This document shows positions 43,571 through 52,136 of a stretch of DNA of 64,000 bases, piece after piece. A program made the position numbers and the translations under genes. The notes below the pieces were generated by a model that was not told where the DNA came from, ran no database searches, and worked only from the letters and a program-made list of their open reading frames with translations. Each line of letters begins with the position of its first letter. The first letter of the stretch is position 1. This DNA is from Bacillus sp. NTK034 (GTDB lineage: Bacteria; Bacillota; Bacilli; Bacillales; Cytobacillaceae), in assembly GCF_017303275.1 (NCBI RefSeq), contig NZ_JAFKOJ010000001.1, positions 868,001 to 932,000 of the forward strand. Reading direction: 5' to 3'.

Positions 43571-45739
43571 TCAGTCTTTCAACAATTCAAATGGCAGCGA
43601 GATAACGTCTCTGCTGTTTGCGCCGACATACGCGATGAATTTCCCGCTATCACTCTTGTATGATAAATCGGTATGATAATAACGCAATTGCTGTTCCTTA
43701 ATTTCAAAGGTTACAGCTGCCTTTTCGCCTGAATCCAAGGCAATCTTTTTGAAGCCCTTTAGTTCCTTTAAAGGACGGACGACTTCTCCTGAAACGTCCC
43801 GGATATAGAGCTGGACAACCTCTTCTCCCGGATAGCTTCCGGTATTGGTTACCTGTACAGAAAGCGAAATCGGCTTTGAAGGGGACAGCATGGAATCTGA
43901 AAGTTTCGCTTCAGCATAAGCAAAGGTTGTGTAGCTTAATCCGTACCCAAACGGCAGCAAAGGGTCATTTGGACTATCTAAATATTGGGATACGTATCTT
44001 TCCTGTGCATCCGGAGCTCCTTTAGGGCGTCCGGTATTAAAATGATTGTAATAAACAGGCACCTGGCCAACAGAATAAGGGAAAGACATAGTCAGTTTTC
44101 CTGATGGATTTGCATCGCCCAGCAATAGATCCGCAATAGCATTTCCGCCTTCCGTACCTGGATACCATGCTTCCAGAATGGCGTCAGCTTCATCCCAGAT
44201 ACCATGTAAATCAAGCGGGCGGCCATTGAAGAGGACGGCGATGAGGGGTTTGCCAAGCTGTTTCACCTTGGCTGCCAGTTTAAGCTGGGCTTCAGGAAGC
44301 CGGATATCGGTGCGGCAGCCTGCTTCTCCGCTCATTTCAGAATCTTCCCCAAGTGCCAGGATGATAATGTCTGCATCCTCAGCTGTTTTAAGAGCTTCAT
44401 TTATTTGTTCTTCTGTGCCGGACTCAATGTCACACCCCTTTGCGGCTGCAAGAAGAGAGGAACCCACTTTTGCTTTTATGCCATCATAAAGCTGAACAGC
44501 TTTTTCCTTTGATCCAAGAAACGACCATGGGCCAAGGATATCGCCGCTTTGTGCGAATGGTCCGATCAACGCCAATTTCTTTTCCTTTTGTATAGGAAGT
44601 ACGCCGTTGTTTTTTAATAATACGGAGGATTTTACTGCAAGCTCTCTGGATGCTTCTCGGTGGGCTTCGCTGAGGACAAGTTCCTTTTCAAGAGCTTCAT
44701 CAGCACCACGCGTTGGATCTTCAAATAACCCCAGTTTATCCTTCAGACTTAAGATTCTAAGTACCGCTTCATCAATCAGTTCTTCATCCACTTTTCCATT
44801 CTGCACGAGTTCTTTTAAGTGATCGATATAGCAGGAAGTCATCATTTCAATGTCCACACCAGCCTGGATGGCTTTTAGTGCAGCCTCTGCTTCGTCCTCG
44901 GCAACCCCGTGAGGGATCAGTTCCTTCACTGCACCCCAGTCGGAAATTAGAACTCCATCAAATTTCCATTCGTCTCTAAGCAGTCCGCGCATCAGTGTAC
45001 GATTGCCGGTTGCGGGGATTCCATCGACCGTGTTGAAAGCTGTCATAACCATTTCGCAGCCTTCATCAAGAGCGGCTTTATAGGCTGGCAGATAGGATTC
45101 CCTCAGCTGCCGTTCCGACATATTCACTGTGTTATAATCCCTGCCGCCTTCTGGAGCTCCATACGCTGCAAAATGCTTCACACATGCTGCTACAGATTCC
45201 TTATTATTTTTTAAGTCTTTACCCTGGAAACCGCGGACAAAGGACCTGGCAAATTCACTGTTCAAGTATGGATCCTCACCTGTAGATTCCATGACCCGGC
45301 CCCATCGTGGGTCACGGACAAGATCAACCATGGGGGCAAAGGTTACATGTACCCCGGATGCAGCCGCTTCTTTAGCGGCAATTTCGGCACTCAATTGTGC
45401 ACCATCCAGATCCCAAGAACAGCCAATTGCAAGAGGGACTGGAAAAATAGTTTTATATCCGTGAATAATGTCTGCCATGAATAATAAAGGGATGCCCAAT
45501 CGATTATTTTTTAAGTGAGCCTTCTGTATGCTTATTGCTTCTTTCGCGCCGCCGGAGGCTCCGAGAACCGATCCGGAGCTGCGGATGCTATTTTCAGTGA
45601 CTTTCATTGAGGCAAGAGGGCCTGTAATTTGCCCTTCATCCTTTGAACCTTCAAAAAATGGCGTGGCCAGCTGCATTAATTGGGCAATTTTTTCATCAAG
45701 TGTCATTTCTTCAAGTAATGATTGTAGCTTTTGATTCAT
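43571..45739 (-). CDS. GH3 beta-glucosidase
   Basis: 722 aa with GGGGAGG upstream. GH3 pattern: LEEMTLDEKIAQLMQLATP, LFMADIIHGYKTIFPVPLAIGCSWD, VTFAPMVDLVRDPRWGRVMESTGEDPYL, CVKHFAAYGAPEGGRDYN, and the nucleophile GVLISDWGAVKELI. The second sandwich domain has ILALGEDSEMSGEAG and AVLFNGRPLDL. A fibronectin-III-like C-terminus follows (SYPGEEVVQLYIRD). No signal peptide, so it is intracellular. In the Listeria-type sophorooligosaccharide locus this enzyme handles sophorose and short ends. It is the first gene of the minus-strand transcript. Confidence 0.93.
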   Translation of the reverse strand: MNQKLQSLLEEMTLDEKIAQLMQLATPFFEGSKDEGQITGPLASMKVTENSIRSSGSVLGASGGAKEAISIQKAHLKNNRLGIPLLFMADIIHGYKTIFPVPLAIGCSWDLDGAQLSAEIAAKEAAASGVHVTFAPMVDLVRDPRWGRVMESTGEDPYLNSEFARSFVRGFQGKDLKNNKESVAACVKHFAAYGAPEGGRDYNTVNMSERQLRESYLPAYKAALDEGCEMVMTAFNTVDGIPATGNRTLMRGLLRDEWKFDGVLISDWGAVKELIPHGVAEDEAEAALKAIQAGVDIEMMTSCYIDHLKELVQNGKVDEELIDEAVLRILSLKDKLGLFEDPTRGADEALEKELVLSEAHREASRELAVKSSVLLKNNGVLPIQKEKKLALIGPFAQSGDILGPWSFLGSKEKAVQLYDGIKAKVGSSLLAAAKGCDIESGTEEQINEALKTAEDADIIILALGEDSEMSGEAGCRTDIRLPEAQLKLAAKVKQLGKPLIAVLFNGRPLDLHGIWDEADAILEAWYPGTEGGNAIADLLLGDANPSGKLTMSFPYSVGQVPVYYNHFNTGRPKGAPDAQERYVSQYLDSPNDPLLPFGYGLSYTTFAYAEAKLSDSMLSPSKPISLSVQVTNTGSYPGEEVVQLYIRDVSGEVVRPLKELKGFKKIALDSGEKAAVTFEIKEQQLRYYHTDLSYKSDSGKFIAYVGANSRDVISLPFELLKD

Positions 45740-45788
45740 TATCAGGGTGACCTCCCCAGTTTTTTATAGTAAAATCATAAAAATTATA

Positions 45789-45864
45789 GAAACGTTTCGA
45801 ATTAGGATACAACTGCATTATAAGCGCTTTCTTTTTTTGAGTCAATTTAAAATCGAAACGTTTC
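45789..45864 (-). promoter_or_regulatory. promoter, cre-like site and operators of the GH3 operon
   Basis: On the minus strand TTGACT (45840-45845) and TATAAT (45817-45822) are spaced exactly 17 bp. A cre-like TATAAGCGCTTTCT (45819-45832) overlaps the -10 and spacer. Copies of GAAACGTTTC lie on both sides, at 45789-45798 (downstream of the start) and 45855-45864 (upstream). Confidence 0.8.
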
Positions 45865-45929
45865 TATTTCTGGTTATTCACTTTTGTAAGTTCTATAAGG
45901 AATTTTAAATATTTACTGAAAAATTTTAC

Positions 45930-45977
45930 TTGAAAACGATTACACATTGAAATATAATAGCCCTATCGAAACGTTTC
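45930..45977 (+). promoter_or_regulatory. promoter, cre site and operator of the binding-protein operon
   Basis: TTGAAA (45930-45935) and TATAAT (45953-45958) with a 17-bp spacer. TGAAAACGATTACA (45931-45944) matches the cre consensus at every position and covers the -35. GAAACGTTTC (45968-45977) covers the likely transcription start. Confidence 0.82.
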
Positions 45978-46021
45978 AATCAATTTAATTAGGAGATTTG
46001 TTATTCTGATTTAATAATGTT

Positions 46022-46076
46022 GAATCGTTTCTATAGTTTCAGATTAATATTTTTTTATCAAATATCGAAACGTTTC
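46022..46076. promoter_or_regulatory. further LacI-type operator copies
   Basis: A degenerate copy GAATCGTTTC (46022-46031) and an exact copy GAAACGTTTC (46067-46076) lie in the leader of the binding-protein operon. Confidence 0.65.
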
Positions 46077-46207
46077 ACTGCAAGGGGGAATTCGTTAGCC
46101 ATTTACCAGATGGCAGATTTTTTGCGTTTGTTCTTAAGGTAGTAATGTTGCAGCACAATAGCGGGAAACTTAAAGCAAAGCCTATTAAATTATTGGGGGT
46201 TTTACGT

Positions 46208-47476
46208 ATGAGTCAAAAGTTGTTAAATGTTTTCAGTAAAAAATTTGCAGCAGCTGCAATGGTAGGTACAATGGTGGTTTCAGGGGCATTGGCAGGCTGT
46301 TCTTCTGATTCCGGATCTTCTGCGAAGGAAGGGCAAAAAACGATAACGGTTTGGGGCATGGGAGAAGAGGCAAAAACACTTCCAAAGATTGCAGATGAAT
46401 TTGAAAAAGAAAACCCGGAAATTGATGTGAAAGTTCAAGCCATCCCTTGGGATCAGGCGCATGATAAGCTATTGACAGCAGTCGCTTCTAAAAAAGGTCC
46501 TGATGTTGTGCAAATGGGTACGACTTGGATTCCTGAGTTTGCATCTGCGAATGCGTTGCTTGATTTAGCTGAGCATACTGAAGAATACCCTGAGCTTAAA
46601 GCCGATAATTTCTTCGAGGGGTCAGTGGAAACAACAAAATATGAAGACAAAGTGGTTGGCGTGCCTTGGTATGTTGATACACGTGTACTTTTTTACCGTA
46701 CAGATTTATTGGAAGAAGCTGGCTATAAGGAAGCACCTAAGACTTGGGATGAATTAAAGGATGCAGCCAAAAAGTTGGCTGACCGCGGTGATGATAAATA
46801 TGGAATCAGCATCGATACAAATGAGCAAAGCTTATCATTTATGTTAGCTCGTCAAAACGGATCCAAATTATTAGAAGGCAATCAGTCTTATTTCAATGAA
46901 CCGGAATTTGTTGAAGCAGTCGAGTATTTAAATGGATTCTTCAAAGATGGATCTGCTCCTGTAGATCTTGGACTTGATATCGTCCAGGCATTCAGAGGCG
47001 ATGGAATCCTGCCGATGTTTATCAGCGGACCTTGGATGGTCAAGCTAATCAATGACCAGGCACCGGAACTTGAAGGCAAGTGGGCAACAGCAGTCCTTCC
47101 GGCTAAGGAAACAAACACATCTACACTGGGCGGATCCAATTTATCCGTATTCCAGCATACTGAAAATAAAGAAGAGGCACTTAAATTTCTTTCTTATATG
47201 AGTAAACCTGAAACTCAGGTTAAATGGCTTGAATTGACAAACTCTTTACCAGCAAGCAAAGAGGCTTGGAATGATGATCAGCTTCAGCAAAATGAGTATT
47301 ATAAAGTATTTGGAGAACAATTAGAAAATGCACAGCCAATGCCTGTCATCAAACCTTTTGAGAAAATTGCACAGGATTTCTTAAGCAGATTTGAAAAGAT
47401 TTATCGTGGCGGAGCTGATATTCAGGCCGAAATGGACGACTTTGATAAAAAGTCTGAAGAAATTTTAGCCAAGTAA
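46208..47476 (+). CDS. oligosaccharide-binding lipoprotein of ABC transporter
   Basis: About 422 aa; ATG at 46208 starts the lipoprotein signal (helix AAAAMVGTMVVSGALAGC, lipobox LAGC), and TTGGGGG precedes it. MalE-like body: KTITVWGMGEEAKTLPKIADEFEKENPEIDV, GPDVVQMGTTWIPEFASANALLDL, VVGVPWYVDTRVLFYRTDLLEEAGY, DGILPMFISGPWMVKLI and LSYMSKPETQVKWLELTNSLPA. By locus it should bind sophorooligosaccharides, like Lin1841 of L. innocua. Confidence 0.9.
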   Translation: MSQKLLNVFSKKFAAAAMVGTMVVSGALAGCSSDSGSSAKEGQKTITVWGMGEEAKTLPKIADEFEKENPEIDVKVQAIPWDQAHDKLLTAVASKKGPDVVQMGTTWIPEFASANALLDLAEHTEEYPELKADNFFEGSVETTKYEDKVVGVPWYVDTRVLFYRTDLLEEAGYKEAPKTWDELKDAAKKLADRGDDKYGISIDTNEQSLSFMLARQNGSKLLEGNQSYFNEPEFVEAVEYLNGFFKDGSAPVDLGLDIVQAFRGDGILPMFISGPWMVKLINDQAPELEGKWATAVLPAKETNTSTLGGSNLSVFQHTENKEEALKFLSYMSKPETQVKWLELTNSLPASKEAWNDDQLQQNEYYKVFGEQLENAQPMPVIKPFEKIAQDFLSRFEKIYRGGADIQAEMDDFDKKSEEILAK

Positions 47477-47563
47477 TTTTTAACAACAGGTACTGGCCGG
47501 CGGGTGTCTGCCAGTTGCCTGCAATAGTCCGGAATAATTGGACTAAGAAGGAAGGGACCTACA

Positions 47564-48451
47564 ATGAAAAGCTTTATGGCAAACAAAACTCCATACTTTT
47601 TTATAGCTCCTGCACTTATCTTACTTACATTATTCTCCATTCTTCCTATATTTGTGGCGCTGATCATCAGTTTTACTGACCTGGATCTGGTTGGGATAGC
47701 AGACTGGTCATCCATTAGTTTTGTTGGTTTAGAGAATTATAAAGAAGTTGTAAGTGATCCGATATTTGTAAAATCCATTTTTAATACACTGTTTTATGTG
47801 GTCTTTGGTGTCCCGCTGGTTATCGTTTGTTCCCTGGGAATTGCGCTCCTGATCAATTTTGGGAAAGCCCGCATCTTTAAAGCTTTCCGGGTTGTTTTCT
47901 ATATGCCTTCCATCACAAACGTGGTTGCGGTTGCTGTTGTTTGGAGCTATCTTTATAACCCTCAGTTAGGCTTGTTTAACCATCTGCTGGAGTTTCTTAA
48001 CTTGCCGCCTGTTCCATGGCTGCAGGATCCAACAATGGCAAAGGTTTCGTTAATAGCCCTTGCGCTTTGGAGAGCTATTGGCCTTAATATGATTATTTTT
48101 CTTGCTGCGCTTCAGGGGATTCCAAAAACTTACTATGAAGCAGCACAGCTTGATGGAGCCAACAACTGGCAGCAGATGTTCAAGATTACGATTCCTCTTT
48201 TGAGATACGCAATCTTTTTTGTTTCAATCACGACTATGATCGGCTGGCTGCAATTTTTCGAAGAACCATTTGTCATGACAAATGGCGGTCCATTAGACAG
48301 TACGACTTCAGTTGCACTGTTTATTTACCGGAATGGATTCCAATTCAGCAACTTTGGTTATGCAGCAGCAGGATCTTTCATATTGTTCATTGCCATCATA
48401 TTCATAACAATGATTCAATTTAGGTTTCAGAAAAAAGGGCAGGATTATTGA
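47564..48451 (+). CDS. sugar ABC transporter permease (UgpA/MalF type)
   Basis: 295 aa with GAAGGAAGGG upstream. Membrane segments include TPYFFIAPALILLTLFSILPIFVALII and GYAAAGSFILFIAIIFITMIQF. The EAA loop is KTYYEAAQLDGANNWQQMFKITIPLLRY. It overlaps the next start by one base. No ATPase gene is in the locus, so a shared MsmX-type ATPase is expected. Confidence 0.92.
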   Translation: MKSFMANKTPYFFIAPALILLTLFSILPIFVALIISFTDLDLVGIADWSSISFVGLENYKEVVSDPIFVKSIFNTLFYVVFGVPLVIVCSLGIALLINFGKARIFKAFRVVFYMPSITNVVAVAVVWSYLYNPQLGLFNHLLEFLNLPPVPWLQDPTMAKVSLIALALWRAIGLNMIIFLAALQGIPKTYYEAAQLDGANNWQQMFKITIPLLRYAIFFVSITTMIGWLQFFEEPFVMTNGGPLDSTTSVALFIYRNGFQFSNFGYAAAGSFILFIAIIFITMIQFRFQKKGQDY

Positions 48452-49335
48452 TGAAAGCTGAGGTGAAAAACAAAATGAAATCCAATGCAGTTCAAAAACA
48501 GTCATTAAGCAGCAGTGTTAAGCAGGAAAGAGCTCAGCAATTGGCAGCAGCTATTATTCTTACAATTGGAGGAGTGCTGGTTTCCATTCCATTTATTTGG
48601 ATGATCCTTTCTGCCTTTAAGCCTGAAAGTGAAGTTATGCAGCTGACACCAACTTTGCTGCCGCAAGATTTCACATTGGAAAACTTCCAGAACCTCTTTG
48701 TGAATATGAACTTCGCTCTCTATTTGAAAAATACTCTTATCATCGTTCTTTGGTCGTTTGTAGGCTTATTCTTAAATGCGATGGCCGGTTATGCCTTTGC
48801 CAAATTTGAATTTAAAGGACGCAATAAATTGTTCTTTCTCGTACTTGCAACCATGATGATCCCCGGGCAAGTAACCATGATTCCGGTATATCTGATTCTG
48901 AATCAGATGCAATTGACAAACACGATGGCGGGCATTGTGCTTCCTGGCCTGGTGGGTGCATTCGGGATTTTCCTGTTCCGGCAATTTATGACTACCATAC
49001 CGGATGAATTGCTGGAAGCAGCAAGACTGGATGGTGCCAGTGAGTTAAGGGTGTTCTGGCAGATTGTCTTGCCGATGGCTAAACCGGTCATGGCGGTGCA
49101 GGGGATTTTAACCTTTATTGCAGGATGGAACAGTTTCCTGTGGCCGCTGATCATTGCCAACGATGAAAGCCTTTATACTCTGTCGGTAGGACTCCAATTA
49201 TTAAAAGGCCAATATGGCGGAAACTTTGCCCTTCAGATGGCCGGATCAACCTTCATGGTTGTTCCAATTATCATCATCTTCATTCTCTTCCAGCGATATA
49301 TTATTGATGGTTATACCATTTCGGGGATGAAGTAA
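48451..49335 (+). CDS. sugar ABC transporter permease (UgpE/MalG type)
   Basis: About 294 aa starting at ATG 48451 (its A is the last base of the preceding stop). An N-terminal tail of about 30 residues is followed by membrane segments AAAIILTIGGVLVSIPFIWMILSAF and TFMVVPIIIIFILFQRYIIDGYTI. The EAA loop is LEAARLDGASELRVFWQIVLPMAKPV. It is the partner of the UgpA-type permease. Confidence 0.92.
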   Translation: MKAEVKNKMKSNAVQKQSLSSSVKQERAQQLAAAIILTIGGVLVSIPFIWMILSAFKPESEVMQLTPTLLPQDFTLENFQNLFVNMNFALYLKNTLIIVLWSFVGLFLNAMAGYAFAKFEFKGRNKLFFLVLATMMIPGQVTMIPVYLILNQMQLTNTMAGIVLPGLVGAFGIFLFRQFMTTIPDELLEAARLDGASELRVFWQIVLPMAKPVMAVQGILTFIAGWNSFLWPLIIANDESLYTLSVGLQLLKGQYGGNFALQMAGSTFMVVPIIIIFILFQRYIIDGYTISGMK

Positions 49336-49340
49336 ATCGC

Positions 49341-49376
49341 AAAAGGCCAGGAATTTCAGTTTCCTGGCTTTTTTGG
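49341..49376 (+). terminator. terminator of the oligosaccharide transport operon
   Basis: CCAGGAA pairs with TTCCTGG within AAAAGGCCAGGAA...TTCCTGGCTTTTTT. Confidence 0.8.
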
Positions 49377-49443
49377 TGTTAAGATAATACTCTCTCTCAT
49401 AGATTCTTTGTAAGCAGAACTATCTATGAAGGGGAGTATAAAT

Positions 49444-49791
49444 GTGAAACCTGAAATGCAAAAAGCAACTTTACTCGCTGAAAATATTAGGGATTTTCTA
49501 ACCTTTCTGAATAAGAACCTTGATAACAATATTTTCTATTTGGACACTGACAAATTAAAACAAATAAAATTGATTGCTGAAGACTATAAATTTCATATCC
49601 TCTCAGATGAGCTGTTCAGAATCAATCGTTTTGTCTGGGACCCAAAATACACAAATTATTTGGTGGACCGGTTTGCAAAAGGGCTTACCATTATTGATGA
49701 GTATGTACAAAGAAACTATAACAGCCTTTTTATGGTGACTGGAAGGCTATATACATTGAAGAATCTCAGTGCATTATTCAGCAAAGATTAA
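49444..49791 (+). CDS. 115-residue hypothetical protein
   Basis: GTG at 49444 follows GGGGAG (49431-49436) with a 7-base spacer, better than the ATG at 49426. Not recognised. It is a soluble, largely helical protein (MQKATLLAENIRDFLTFLNKNL, LKQIKLIAEDYKFHILSDELFRINRF, YLVDRFAKGLTIIDEYVQRN). It is a single gene; its role is unknown. Confidence 0.65.
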   Translation: MKPEMQKATLLAENIRDFLTFLNKNLDNNIFYLDTDKLKQIKLIAEDYKFHILSDELFRINRFVWDPKYTNYLVDRFAKGLTIIDEYVQRNYNSLFMVTGRLYTLKNLSALFSKD

Positions 49792-49929
49792 CAGTCAGAA
49801 CTGCGTCTATTTTCATGATTCCAAAGAGTTTTCGTATCGAAAGGAAATATTGCCTCTCTTCATTTTTCACTATTTGAATTATAATAGTTAACGTTCATTC
49901 ATTTATTTTAAACAATTAGGGGTATGAAA

Positions 49930-51204
49930 ATGGAGAAGCACAAGATCTTAAAAGTTCTGGAAAAAGAATTAGTGGTTGCCCTTGGATGTACGGAACCTGT
50001 TGCAATAGCACTTGCTGCAGCAATGGCAAAGAGCCATGCAAAAGGGGAAATAAAAGAGCTTTGCTTAAAAGCGAGCGGAAACATCATCAAAAATGCAAAA
50101 TCAGTCGGAATTCCAGGCATGAATTCCTATGGTCTTGATTTCGCAGCGGCAATCGGCGCTGTGGCAGGGAACCCTGCAAGAAAGCTCGAAGTATTAGAGG
50201 GAGTGGAGCCAGAAGATGAGCTCCTGGCGCTGAAACTTATTGAAGAAGGAAAAGTAACTTCCCTTCAGGCGGAGACACCAAAAAGGCTTTATATCGAAGC
50301 GGTATTAAAAACAGATATGCAGACTGCCAGAGTGGTAATCTCTGATAACCACAGCAATATTACTTTAATAGAGGTTGATGGAGAGATTATCTACCAGGGC
50401 GGATGTGAAAATTTAGGAATCCAATCTGAAGAAGATGAATTAATTGCACTCACCATTGAGGAGATATATGAATGGGTGCTTAGTGTGGAAGTCAGCTCCT
50501 TATCACTGATAAAAAAGAGTATTGAGCTCAATCGGGTCATTGGAATGGAAGGCCTATCGGGCGAGTATGGCCTAAAGGTAGGGAAAACGATAAAGAGGAA
50601 TGTGGAAATGGGCATCTTGTCGGATGATATTGCTACTGCGGCTATGTCTTTGGCTGCAGCCGGATCAGATGCGAGAATGGCAGGATCCACACTTCCAGTT
50701 ATGGCAAACACCGGAAGCGGCAACCAGGGAATCGCAGTCACACTTCCAGTTGTTGCAGCTGCAGAAAGACTTAAGGTTGCAGAGGAAAAAATGATTCGGG
50801 CAGTTGCACTCAGTCATCTGATAACCATTCATATAAAATCCAAATTTGGCCGGCTCTCGGCTTTATGCGGTGTAACTGCTGCAGGTATGGGCGCAAGTGC
50901 AGCCATCGTATATTTGCTGGATGGACAGCTTCAGCAAATCAAAGCAGCCATTCAAAACACAATCGGGAATGTTTCCGGAATGATCTGTGACGGAGCAAAA
51001 GCCGGGTGTGCCATGAAAGTATCTACCTGCTCCAATGTAGCAGTGCAGTCTGCCCTCCTTGCTCTCAACGATCAGGAAATCAAATCAACCGATGGATTTA
51101 TTCACGATGACGTTGAAAAGAGCATCGAGAGTTTCTGTAAACTAGGAAATGAAGGAACCCGTCATACGGATGAGCTCATTTTAAAATTAATGATGGAAAA
51201 ATAA
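49930..51204 (+). CDS. UPF0597 / L-cysteine desulfidase family protein (CyuA-like)
   Basis: About 424 aa. ATG at 49930 is preferred, with TTAGGGG spaced before it. Landmarks of the family: VVALGCTEPVAIALAAAMA at the N-terminus, LKASGNIIKNAKSVGIPGMNSYGLDFAAAIGA, AGSTLPVMANTGSGNQGIAVTLPV, and a C-terminal Cys cluster (GMICDGAKAGCAMKVSTC) that with the N-terminal Cys can bind an Fe-S cluster. It is related to the serine dehydratase alpha chain. E. coli CyuA cleaves cysteine to pyruvate, sulfide and ammonia; that function is likely but not proven here. Confidence 0.85.
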   Translation: MEKHKILKVLEKELVVALGCTEPVAIALAAAMAKSHAKGEIKELCLKASGNIIKNAKSVGIPGMNSYGLDFAAAIGAVAGNPARKLEVLEGVEPEDELLALKLIEEGKVTSLQAETPKRLYIEAVLKTDMQTARVVISDNHSNITLIEVDGEIIYQGGCENLGIQSEEDELIALTIEEIYEWVLSVEVSSLSLIKKSIELNRVIGMEGLSGEYGLKVGKTIKRNVEMGILSDDIATAAMSLAAAGSDARMAGSTLPVMANTGSGNQGIAVTLPVVAAAERLKVAEEKMIRAVALSHLITIHIKSKFGRLSALCGVTAAGMGASAAIVYLLDGQLQQIKAAIQNTIGNVSGMICDGAKAGCAMKVSTCSNVAVQSALLALNDQEIKSTDGFIHDDVEKSIESFCKLGNEGTRHTDELILKLMMEK

Positions 51205-51209
51205 ACTGA

Positions 51210-51245
51210 AAAAAGGTCCTTTCTTTATGAAAAGGGCCTTTTTGG
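51210..51245. terminator. terminator between convergent genes
   Basis: AAAAAAGGTCCTTTC pairs with GAAAAGGGCCTTTTT with a short loop; A- and T-runs flank both sides. Confidence 0.8.
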
Positions 51246-51268
51246 CGTGCAATATGAATAGGTGAAAA

Positions 51269-51964
51269 TTACGAAATCATTCCTCGTCGAAACATCTCCG
51301 CAATTGCCTGTGACCGGTTTTGAGCTCCCAGTTTCCTAATAGCTGTTTTAATATACTGGTTGATGGTGACTTCACTGATATACATGGAATCAGCCATTTC
51401 TTTAATGCTTTCCCCCCAGGAAATCCTCTTCATGACCTCCATTTCTCTTTTGCTTAATAGCCGGGTATCTTCTTTTCCTTCCGTTTTTTCAAGGGTTTTT
51501 CCTACCTGTTGACCAAATTGAGTATAAGAAGAAAGCTGCTGATCAGAAATTTTTATATGATCATCAAATTCGTTCGTGCAAATATAACCGATGGGAACAG
51601 CGCCAAAGCAGATGGGGATAGCCAGGAAGGAGTTGACATTGGAAGTTGTAATGTATTTGATGTTTATTTGCTTCAGGTATTCGATCCCCGAACAATATTT
51701 TGCTTTCCTTTCATAAAGGGCAGAATAAATAAGCGGCAATGAACGAATATCATCCCTGATATCTCTGATATGTATTAATCCTTGGCCCGTAATAGCGATG
51801 ATTCCTTCACCAATAAAGCCTAAAGGTGAATACCGGAATAAATAGGCGTTTTGAACAGGAAAAATGTTCATATAAACCTCTAGAATTTTATACAGTTTTT
51901 CTTCATGACTCTCGATATCTTCTATATTCTGGATATTATCCAAAATGGTAGATTCTATTGCCAT
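51269..51964 (-). CDS. GAF-LuxR type transcriptional regulator
   Basis: 231 aa. Residues 10-155 look like a GAF-type sensor (EKLYKILEVYMNIFPVQNAYLFRYSP, SNVNSFLAIPICFGAVPIGYICTNEFDDH). Residues 165-225 are a LuxR/NarL helix-turn-helix (LLSKREMEVMKRISWGESIKEMADSMYISEVTINQYIKTAIRKLG). No receiver domain, so it is probably a one-component regulator that senses a small molecule. It is divergent from the monooxygenase-esterase pair and is its likely regulator. Confidence 0.85.
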   Translation of the reverse strand: MAIESTILDNIQNIEDIESHEEKLYKILEVYMNIFPVQNAYLFRYSPLGFIGEGIIAITGQGLIHIRDIRDDIRSLPLIYSALYERKAKYCSGIEYLKQINIKYITTSNVNSFLAIPICFGAVPIGYICTNEFDDHIKISDQQLSSYTQFGQQVGKTLEKTEGKEDTRLLSKREMEVMKRISWGESIKEMADSMYISEVTINQYIKTAIRKLGAQNRSQAIAEMFRRGMIS

Positions 51965-52091
51965 ATTAACACCTTCCTTATAGGGATATTATATATAGAA
52001 AATTGTGAATATTCAATATAAATGAATGATAGTAAGCTTAAAATAGATTAAAATAGATGTCCTGGAGAGGAGGTACTTTTAACAAGAAAAA

Positions 52092-52105
52092 TGTAATCGC
52101 TTTCA
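52092..52105 (+). promoter_or_regulatory. cre site upstream of the monooxygenase
   Basis: TGTAATCGCTTTCA matches the cre consensus TGWAANCGNTNWCA at every position. It lies 32 bases before the start codon, consistent with CcpA repression. Confidence 0.65.
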
Positions 52106-52136
52106 ACTAAATTAATATCATGAGGAGGAAGAAAGT

